From NCBI RefSeq assembly GCF_003340555.1, contig NZ_QPLJ01000004.1, forward strand, positions 186,001 through 250,000: a DNA stretch of 64,000 nt, written 5' to 3'. Both the position numbers and the translations under genes were made by a program. The notes below the pieces were generated by a model. That model saw only the letters and a program-made list of their open reading frames with translations. It did not search any database and was not told the origin of the DNA. Origin of the DNA: Jannaschia formosa (GTDB lineage: Bacteria > Pseudomonadota > Alphaproteobacteria > Rhodobacterales > Rhodobacteraceae). Of this stretch, positions 58,451-64,000 are shown piece by piece. Each line of letters starts with the position of its first letter. Position 1 is the first letter of the stretch.

Positions 58451-59641
58451 CTACTCCGCTCGCCGCGGGACAAGCTCCGCCCGCCACGACCCCGCCTCGG
58501 ACGCCAGCGGCGCGGCGACCAGTTGGCCGCCGGACCAGACCGCCGGGGATGCCATCAGCGAGCGGCGCGGCAGCCCGGTCTCGCGCCAGGGAAGGGTCGA
58601 GACCGCGTCGCCAAGCGCGCCGATCATGACCTCGGCGGGCGGCGTCCCGTCGTAGCTCAGGCGCCAGCGGCCATCCCAGACCTCGCCCGGGCGAACCGGC
58701 TGGGCGGCCAGCGCCGCGGCCGGTTCGCGGGCGAGGCGGAGGTGGTCCGTCCGCCAGGTCAGCAGGCACCCCGCCAAGGTCGTCGTCTCGGCGGCCGCCA
58801 TCCGCCGCAGCAATTCCTGCTGCTTGGACCGGCGGGGCGGGTGGTCGCCGCCACCGATCTCCCGCAGCCCGGCCAGCAGGACGCGCCGGGCCTGTTCCGG
58901 ATCGTCGTCCAGCAGGGCAGCCATCCGGTCCCGGGAAATCAGCCAGTCGCCGCGGTCGACCGTCACGATCTGCGACACGAGCCTCCGCGTCTGCGCGTCG
59001 AGCGAGTGCCTCGCCATGCGGAGCGCCGTGGCCGAGGCCGCGATCGCCGCCGTCCCGATCCCGAGCTCCGACAGGAGGCGCCGCGCCCGCGCCCGTTCGA
59101 ACCGCGGATCGGCGTTGGACGGGTCCTTCACGGGGTCGATCCCCTCCGCCCTAACGAAGGCTAGAAGGTCATCCCTTAAGGATGCGTGAAGAGGGCGCAG
59201 AAAGACCGTCCCGGCGCGGAGGATGCGCGGCTCCATCGCGGCGAGCCCGTCCAGCCCCGCCCCGTCGGACAGCCGCATCACGAAGCTTTCGGCGATGTCG
59301 TCGGCGGTGTGGCCCAGGAGGACGGCGCCCAGACGATGCTCCCGCGCCCAGGCGGCCAGCGCGCCATAGCGCGCCTCGCGGGCGCGGGCCTGCAGCGCAG
59401 GGCCGTCGCCGAGGCGCAGCCGCAGCACGTCATGCGGGATGCCGCGTGCGGCGCAAAGGCGCGCGACGAAGGCCGCCTCCGCCGCCGCCTCGGGGCGAAG
59501 CCCGTGATCGACGGTCACGGCGCGGTGGGCCAGGCCCTTGGCGTGACAGGAAAGAAGAAGGGCGAGGCTGTCCGCCCCGCCCGAGACCGCGACGCCGAAA
59601 GGGGCGTCGCGCGCGTCCAGCCGAAGCTCAGGAGCAGCCAA
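58451..59641 (-). CDS. tilS: tRNA(Ile)-lysidine synthase TilS
   Basis: A 396-residue N-type ATP pyrophosphatase. The PP-loop is VAVSGGADSLALL (about 17-29), followed by VTVDHGLRPEA and GHTADDIAE. It changes C34 of tRNA-Ile(CAU) to lysidine so that AUA is read as Ile. The start is a TTG, overlapping the end of cpoB by 14 bp; GGAG is only one base away, so translational coupling is likely needed. Confidence 0.93.
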   Translation of the reverse strand: MAAPELRLDARDAPFGVAVSGGADSLALLLSCHAKGLAHRAVTVDHGLRPEAAAEAAFVARLCAARGIPHDVLRLRLGDGPALQARAREARYGALAAWAREHRLGAVLLGHTADDIAESFVMRLSDGAGLDGLAAMEPRILRAGTVFLRPLHASLRDDLLAFVRAEGIDPVKDPSNADPRFERARARRLLSELGIGTAAIAASATALRMARHSLDAQTRRLVSQIVTVDRGDWLISRDRMAALLDDDPEQARRVLLAGLREIGGGDHPPRRSKQQELLRRMAAAETTTLAGCLLTWRTDHLRLAREPAAALAAQPVRPGEVWDGRWRLSYDGTPPAEVMIGALGDAVSTLPWRETGLPRRSLMASPAVWSGGQLVAAPLASEAGSWRAELVPRRAE

Positions 59642-60575
59642 GCTCCGCCCGCGCCTGCTGCGCCTCGACCGCCGCGGGGGCGGAGGGGAAGCGCGCGCCG
59701 ACCTCCGTCAGGGTCAGGCAGGCTTCCTCCGTCTGGCCCAGCGTTCCCAGCGCCCGGCCGAGGCCCAGCAGCGAATCGGCCGCGCGGGGACCCTGCGGCG
59801 TGCCCGAGAAGCTCTCGAGATAGGACCGCGCGGCTTCTGCGGCCTGCCCGTCGCGGGCCAGCGCCTCGGCGCGGAAGAACTGCGCCTCGCCGGTCAGCGG
59901 GCCGGAGGGGTAGGCGGTCACGAAGCGCCCGAAGGCCTCCGCGGCCTCGGTGTTCCGGCCCTGGTCGAGCAGGGCGCGGGCAGCGTCGAATTCCGACTGC
60001 TCGCCGACGGCCAGTTGCGGGGCAGGGGCGGGCGCGGGTGCAGGGGCCGGTGCGGGCCCGGGCGCAGGGGCGGGCGCCAGAACGCCGCCCGAGGCGGTCG
60101 GACGCTGCACCGGGACCGGACCGGAGGTGACCGGACCCGACCCGACCTGACCGGACCCGACCTGGCCCGCGCCGACCTGACCACCGGTCGCGGGCGCGGG
60201 CGTGTCCGCGCCCAGGGGGCCGGGATTCGGCAGCGCGCCGAGGTCGCAATCGGTGGACAGCTCGCAGAGCTGGAACCGCAGATCCTCGATCCGGTTGCCG
60301 CCGTCGCGCGCGACGCTCTCGACCCGGAAGGACAGTTGCTCCGTTTGTGCCGTCAGCTGCTGAAGCTGGCTTTCGAGCGCGGTCACCCGGTCGGGGAAGC
60401 TTGTCCCCTCGATGCCCAGCGCGGCGGCGCCGGTGGTCGACAGCTCCCGCCGGAGACCCTGCATTTCCTGGTTCAGGACCGAGAGCTGCTGGCGGATGTC
60501 GGCCAGCGTCTGGCTCTGGTCCTGCGCCGAGGCGGGCAGGGCCGTGGCCAGCAGCAGGGCGAGGGCAAGGCGCAT
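59628..60575 (-). CDS. cpoB: Cell-division coordinator CpoB (YbgF), Tol-Pal partner
   Basis: A 315-residue periplasmic protein: signal peptide MRLALALLLATALPASAQ, a coiled-coil trimerisation segment (about 22-90, QQLSVLNQEMQGLRRELS), a low-complexity linker made of GQVGS-type repeats and Pro-Ala repeats (about 125-185), and tetratricopeptide repeats from about 190 on. CpoB links Tol-Pal to peptidoglycan synthesis at division. The ATG overlaps the pal stop by one base. Confidence 0.92.
   Translation of the reverse strand: MRLALALLLATALPASAQDQSQTLADIRQQLSVLNQEMQGLRRELSTTGAAALGIEGTSFPDRVTALESQLQQLTAQTEQLSFRVESVARDGGNRIEDLRFQLCELSTDCDLGALPNPGPLGADTPAPATGGQVGAGQVGSGQVGSGPVTSGPVPVQRPTASGGVLAPAPAPGPAPAPAPAPAPAPQLAVGEQSEFDAARALLDQGRNTEAAEAFGRFVTAYPSGPLTGEAQFFRAEALARDGQAAEAARSYLESFSGTPQGPRAADSLLGLGRALGTLGQTEEACLTLTEVGARFPSAPAAVEAQQARAELGCS
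60108..60182 (-). repeat. Five tandem 15-bp units inside cpoB
   Basis: On the minus strand the units begin GGTCAGGTCGGCGCG, GGCCAGGTCGGGTCC, GGTCAGGTCGGGTCG and then diverge. They encode GQVGA-GQVGS-GQVGS-GPVTS-GPVPV. Whole-codon units mean that gain or loss by slippage would change linker length without breaking the frame. Confidence 0.8.
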
Positions 60576-61108
60576 CAGACGCCCGCTCCGCCGCCGAGCG
60601 CGAGCACGGTCACCGCGCGGCGGTTCTGGCTGTAGCACGCCTCGGTCGAGCAGACCTGGATCGGCCGCTCCTTCCCGTAGGAGATGGTGCGCAGGCGCGA
60701 CGCGGACACGCCTTGGCCGACGAGGTAGTCGCGGGCCGCGTTCGCGCGGCGGCCGCCGAGCGCGAGGTTGTATTCGCGCGTGCCCTGCTCGTCGGCATGG
60801 CCTTCGATCAGCGCGGTGTAGGACGGATTGGCCTGAAGCCACTGCGCCTGCGCGGCCAGGACCGACTCCGCTTCGGGCGAGAGCGTCGACTGGTCGACGG
60901 CGAACAGCACGCGGTCGCCCACATTCTGCTGGAAGAACGCCACCGAGGAGGGGTCGTTGACGCCGCCCGATCCCGCGCCGAAACCGCCGGCGCCGGTGCC
61001 GTCGAAGCCCTGGTCGCTGACGTCGCCCGCGCCCCCGTTGCCGAACATCCCGCCGGCGCAGCCGGAGAGCGCGAGGGCGGAGACGAAAAGAAGTACCTGG
61101 ATTTTCAT
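60575..61108 (-). CDS. pal: Peptidoglycan-associated lipoprotein Pal
   Basis: A 177-residue outer-membrane lipoprotein: signal peptide with lipobox LSGC (Cys17), a Gly-rich tether, then an OmpA-like domain with the diaminopimelate-binding motif LIEGHADEQGTREYNLALGGRRA in outline (about 100-122). A pair of cysteines near the end (VCSTEACYSQNRR) is unusual-looking but occurs in relatives. It lies 10 bp after tolB. Confidence 0.95.
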   Translation of the reverse strand: MKIQVLLFVSALALSGCAGGMFGNGGAGDVSDQGFDGTGAGGFGAGSGGVNDPSSVAFFQQNVGDRVLFAVDQSTLSPEAESVLAAQAQWLQANPSYTALIEGHADEQGTREYNLALGGRRANAARDYLVGQGVSASRLRTISYGKERPIQVCSTEACYSQNRRAVTVLALGGGAGV

Positions 61109-61118
61109 GCTCTTGATC

Positions 61119-62450
61119 CTAGTCAAGCAGCGGACCCCAGCTCGGGTCCGAGGCTGCGGCCGGCGTTGCGGCCCGTTGAAGGTTGCGGCCCGTGATGTCC
61201 ACGGAATAGAGCGCCGGCGCGCCCTGCGCCCCCGGGCTTTCGCGGGTGAACATGACGACGCGGCCGTTCGGCGCCCAGGTCGGGCCCTCGTCGAGGAAGG
61301 CGCCGGTCAGAAGCCGCTCTTCCGAGCCGTCGACGCGCATCACGCCGATATGGAAGCGGCCCGCGTTCTGCTTGGTGAAGGCGATCTGGTCGCCGCGGGG
61401 CGACCAGACGGGGGTGCCATAGCGTCCTTCGCCGAAGCTGATCCGGCTGCCCTCTCCGCCGCTCGACGGCATGATGTAGAGCTGCGGCGCGCCGGAGCGG
61501 TCGCTCTCGAACACGATGCGGCTGCCGTCGGGCGAGAAGCTCGGCGCCGTCTCGATCGACGGGGCGGTGGTCAGCCGGGTCGAGGCGCCGGTGTTCAGGT
61601 CCAGCATGTAGAGGTCGGTATTGCCCCCGACCTCGGCCGAGTAGACGGCGCGGTTGCCGTCGGGTGAGAAGCGCGGCGCGAAGGACATGTTGGTGTTCAG
61701 GTCGCCCAGCGTCCGCCGCTGCAGGGTCGCCACGTCGAGGATCGTCACGCGCGGGAAGCCGCTCTCGTAGCCGGTATAGATGATCCGGCGCCCGTCGGGC
61801 GAGAAGCGCGGCGCCAGCACGATGCTGTCCGACGAGGTCAGGTACTGCACGTTCGCGCCGTCGTAATCCATGATGGCGAGGCGCTTCTGCCGCGCGTTCT
61901 TTGGTCCCGTCTCGGAGACGAAGACGACGCGACTGTCGAAATAGGGGCCTTCGCCCGTGATCCGGCTGTAGACGGCGTCGGCCACCTTGTGCGCCATCCG
62001 GCGCCAGCCGTCGACGGTGCCGACGAACTGCAGCCCCTCGCCCAAGGGCGCCTCGGAGAAGACGTCGAAGAGGCGGAACTGCACCACGAGGCGCCCGTCG
62101 CCCTCGACGAGGACCGAGCCGGTGATCAGCGCCTGCGCGTTCACCGCCTTCCAGTCGGACCATTGCACGGTCGAGTCGAAGCTGGAGACGCGCGCAATAT
62201 GCGCGTCCTGCGGGATCTCGCGGAAGAGTCCGGTATTGGTCAGGTCGGCGGCGATCACGCGGGTGATGTCCTGTGCCACGTCGGCGGCCGCGTCGTTGCG
62301 GGCGACGAAGGTCGGGACGGCGAAGGGCAGGGGCTCGATGACCCCGTCGGTGATGGTGATGCGCAGCGGGCCGTCCTGGGCCAGGACCGGAGCGGTCAGG
62401 CCGAGCGCGGCGATCGCGGCGAGCCAAAGGGCTGTCAGAAGATGTCTCAC
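61119..62450 (-). CDS. tolB: Tol-Pal system beta-propeller protein TolB
   Basis: A 443-residue periplasmic protein: signal peptide [24 protein letters not shown], the N-terminal TolB domain (about 25-160), and a six-bladed propeller with repeated FSPDG motifs ([39 protein letters not shown]). It shuttles between Pal and TolA. The start is a GTG with GAGG five bases upstream. A 73-bp gap separates it from the duplicated tolA tail. Confidence 0.95.
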   Translation of the reverse strand: MRHLLTALWLAAIAALGLTAPVLAQDGPLRITITDGVIEPLPFAVPTFVARNDAAADVAQDITRVIAADLTNTGLFREIPQDAHIARVSSFDSTVQWSDWKAVNAQALITGSVLVEGDGRLVVQFRLFDVFSEAPLGEGLQFVGTVDGWRRMAHKVADAVYSRITGEGPYFDSRVVFVSETGPKNARQKRLAIMDYDGANVQYLTSSDSIVLAPRFSPDGRRIIYTGYESGFPRVTILDVATLQRRTLGDLNTNMSFAPRFSPDGNRAVYSAEVGGNTDLYMLDLNTGASTRLTTAPSIETAPSFSPDGSRIVFESDRSGAPQLYIMPSSGGEGSRISFGEGRYGTPVWSPRGDQIAFTKQNAGRFHIGVMRVDGSEERLLTGAFLDEGPTWAPNGRVVMFTRESPGAQGAPALYSVDITGRNLQRAATPAAASDPSWGPLLD

Positions 62451-62523
62451 GCGCACCTCATACGGGCTGGCGACGGTTTCCGCCTTATCGCGGCATCGTC
62501 GCGGATACTCAACAAGGACCACG

Positions 62524-62988
62524 TCATCGTGACCGCATCTGTTCGGGATCGAAGGTCATCTCGATCTCCTTCCACTGTTCGTATTTCTCTTCCGGCAGGT
62601 CGAAGCCGTCGCTGCCGCAGCGGATGATCGCCCGGCGCCCGGCCTCGAAGGCCTGGCTGGCCGCGGCGGAGCTTCCCCCCTCGGAGCGGATGAGCCGGAT
62701 GCTGTTCGTGAGCGGCGTGCCGTCCCGGTTCATCTGCATGAAGATGGTCACGCGGGTACGCAACGCCTCGGCCGAGAGCGAGCCGAGGTTCCAGCAGCGA
62801 AGAACCTCGTTAGGTAGCGCGGCGGCTCCGTCCTCGAAACTTGGTTCCTCAGGGGCAGGTTCATCTCTCGGGCGACGATCAGCCGGTGTTGTCAGAATGC
62901 CCTCGCTGAGAACCTTTGCCTCCCTACCGGCTGGGAAATCGACGCTGCAGTAAGCAATGCCCAGAAGAAGCACGAAAAGACACGACAT
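62524..62988 (-). CDS. Stand-alone copy of the TolA C-terminal domain
   Basis: A 154-residue protein whose last ~90 residues ([19 protein letters not shown] to the end) nearly duplicate the C-terminus of the adjacent TolA. The front is new: one hydrophobic segment ([18 protein letters not shown]) serving as signal or anchor, then a short Pro/Glu-rich spacer. Its ATG lies one base after the tolA stop, so ribosomes could re-initiate. The new front (62795-62988) is visibly richer in A+T than the rest of the window. It could bind TolB or Pal in competition with TolA; this is inference. Confidence 0.75.
   Translation of the reverse strand: MSCLFVLLLGIAYCSVDFPAGREAKVLSEGILTTPADRRPRDEPAPEEPSFEDGAAALPNEVLRCWNLGSLSAEALRTRVTIFMQMNRDGTPLTNSIRLIRSEGGSSAAASQAFEAGRRAIIRCGSDGFDLPEEKYEQWKEIEMTFDPEQMRSR
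62526..62794 (-). repeat. Direct repeat, copy 2 (inside the stand-alone TolA-tail gene)
   Basis: This 269-bp stretch matches 62992-63260 at a constant offset of 466 bp with 8 mismatches by my count and no gaps, about 97% identity. Most mismatches change residues (IRLIRSEGG against [17 protein letters not shown] against SLSTEAMR). Confidence 0.9.
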
Positions 62989-62989
62989 G

Positions 62990-64000
62990 CTATCGTGACC
63001 GCATCTGTTCGGGGTCGAAGGTCATCTCGATCTCCTTCCACTGTTCGTATTTCTCTTCCGGCAGGTCGAAGCCGTCGCTGCCGCAGCGGATGATCGCCCG
63101 GCGCCCGGCCTCGAAGGCCTGGCTGGCCGCGGCGGAGCTTCCCCCCTCGGAGCCGACGAGCCGGATGCTGTTCGTAAGCGGCGTTCCGTCCCGGTTCATC
63201 TGCATGAAGATGGTCACGCGGGTGCGCATCGCCTCGGTCGAGAGCGAGCCGAGGTTCCAGCATTGCGACACCGCGACGCGCAGCCCGTCCCGCTCCCCCT
63301 GGGTGAGCGGCGGGCCGGCCGGCGCAGCCGGAGCGGGCGCGGAGGCAGGGGCCTCCGCCGGCGCGTTGCCCAGGGCTTCGGCGAGCGCGCTGGTCGTGTC
63401 GATGGCACGCGGCGCCTCGGCGGGGGCCGGCGCGGGCGTGGGGGCCGGAGCGGGCGTCGGCGACGGGGCGGGCGTCGGCGAAGGGGCGGGCGCCTCGGCG
63501 GAGGCGACCTGCTGCGGCGGCGCGGGCTTGCGGCCCGGCCGGATCGAGCGCTCGGGCGCGCGCGACGGCGTCTCGTCCTCGCGGGCGATGGCGGTTGCCG
63601 CTTCCTCGGGGGCTGCGACCGTCTCGGCGGGGGCGACCGGCTCCTCGACCTCGGTCGGGGTCGGCGGTGCCTCGGCGACCGGCGCGGTCTCGGTCGCCGG
63701 TGGCGGCGCGGGCGCGGGGGCCGCGGCGATCCGCGGCGCGGGGCGCGGCGCCGGGCGCTCGGAGATCGGCGCGTCGGGCGCCTCCGACGGGGTGGAGGGC
63801 GCCTCGGGCGTCTCGGGGGCGACCTCGGTGCGCGGCGGCGGGACGATCTGCACGGCTTCGGGCGCGGCCTCGGGCGGGGTGGGCGCCGGGGCCTCGGGGG
63901 CGGGCGCCTGCACGGGGGGCGCCTCGGCGCGCGGCGCGGGCGGCGGCGGCGCGCTCTCCTCCGGCGGGGCGGGGGATGCGGGCGCGGCGGGAGCCGGCGC
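62990..64000 (-). CDS. tolA: TolA, C-terminal part (5' end outside window)
   Basis: The frame is open to the window edge, so the N-terminal membrane helix is not seen. The visible 336 residues comprise a very long linker rich in Pro, Ala and Glu (with PAPAPTPAPA-type runs) and the globular C-terminal domain with [15 protein letters not shown] and the [14 protein letters not shown] core. TolA couples the TolQR motor to TolB/Pal. Position before tolB-pal-cpoB is standard. Confidence 0.9.
   Translation of the reverse strand, partial: APAPAAPASPAPPEESAPPPPAPRAEAPPVQAPAPEAPAPTPPEAAPEAVQIVPPPRTEVAPETPEAPSTPSEAPDAPISERPAPRPAPRIAAAPAPAPPPATETAPVAEAPPTPTEVEEPVAPAETVAAPEEAATAIAREDETPSRAPERSIRPGRKPAPPQQVASAEAPAPSPTPAPSPTPAPAPTPAPAPAEAPRAIDTTSALAEALGNAPAEAPASAPAPAAPAGPPLTQGERDGLRVAVSQCWNLGSLSTEAMRTRVTIFMQMNRDGTPLTNSIRLVGSEGGSSAAASQAFEAGRRAIIRCGSDGFDLPEEKYEQWKEIEMTFDPEQMRSR
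62992..63260 (-). repeat. Direct repeat, copy 1 (3' end of tolA)
   Basis: The source copy of the tandem duplication; it spans the codons for the TolA C-terminal domain through the stop. Its partner is 62526-62794. Confidence 0.9.

Noticed and set aside
61113-61126. An exact TTGA-N6-TCAA motif between tolB and pal.
   Set aside because: It overlaps the tolB stop and the ribosome-site region of pal inside an operon. About one such match per window is expected by chance, and it lacks the TGGG spacer of the cbb3 sites.

Overview
The window is a high-GC (roughly two thirds or more G+C by eye) chromosomal segment of an alphaproteobacterium, almost certainly a member of the Rhodobacteraceae (Rhodobacter/Paracoccus/Roseobacter relatives). 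The grounds are the smoEFGKS-mtlK polyol operon, ccoNOQP plus rdxBHIS with an adjacent fnrL, an L-malyl-CoA lyase very close to the Rhodobacter type from memory, gcrA, a CtrA-type box, and many TTG/GTG starts with overlapping stop-start junctions. No tRNA, rRNA, CRISPR array, integrase or insertion sequence was seen. It reads as ordinary core chromosome with a few decayed or duplicated pieces.

Layout. Positions 1-3.6 kb: the C-terminal half of smc, a transglutaminase-like protein and a lytic transglycosylase. 4.0-11.6 kb: a minus-strand sorbitol/mannitol uptake and oxidation operon led by its LacI-type regulator, with three copies of a TTTACGCGCGTAAA-like operator. 11.7-20.9 kb: the cbb3 oxidase assembly genes ccoGHIS and structural genes ccoNOQP, then fnrL; all three units carry a TTGA-N6-TCAA FnrL site in front. 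A 34-codon Cys-rich frame sits between ccoQ and ccoP. 20.9-23.2 kb: two cobalamin genes and a DUF1636 protein. 23.3-28.3 kb: a receiver-like protein behind a CtrA box, a Xi-class GST, an uncharacterised membrane protein, greA, a HAD protein without its nucleophile, and a decayed TauD-like dioxygenase. 28-37.8 kb: argH, a TlpA-type thioredoxin, a cation/Ca2+ exchanger, mcl1, a 5TMR sensor with a degenerate GGDEF domain, accA, a DCC-family protein, an M48 protease, msrB, an esterase and a DUF6455 protein.

37.8-54.8 kb: rimO, an AsmA-like protein, the phospholipid trio psd-pssA-pmtA (phosphatidylserine to phosphatidylethanolamine to methylated lipids), a divergent murA, gcrA, an unpaired ABC-2 permease, an EamA transporter, argF, argD, a P460-type cytochrome, an alpha/beta hydrolase, and the one-carbon pair folD and fhs. 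54.9-64 kb: a MOSC protein, a membrane protein, ftsH with a strong intrinsic terminator, tilS, and the Tol-Pal operon (tolA-tolB-pal-cpoB), in which the last ~270 bp of tolA have been tandemly duplicated into a separate small gene.

Nothing here is clearly a wholly new system. The strongest leads are the tolA tail duplication, the mini-gene between ccoQ and ccoP, and the regulatory architecture of the polyol and cbb3 operons.
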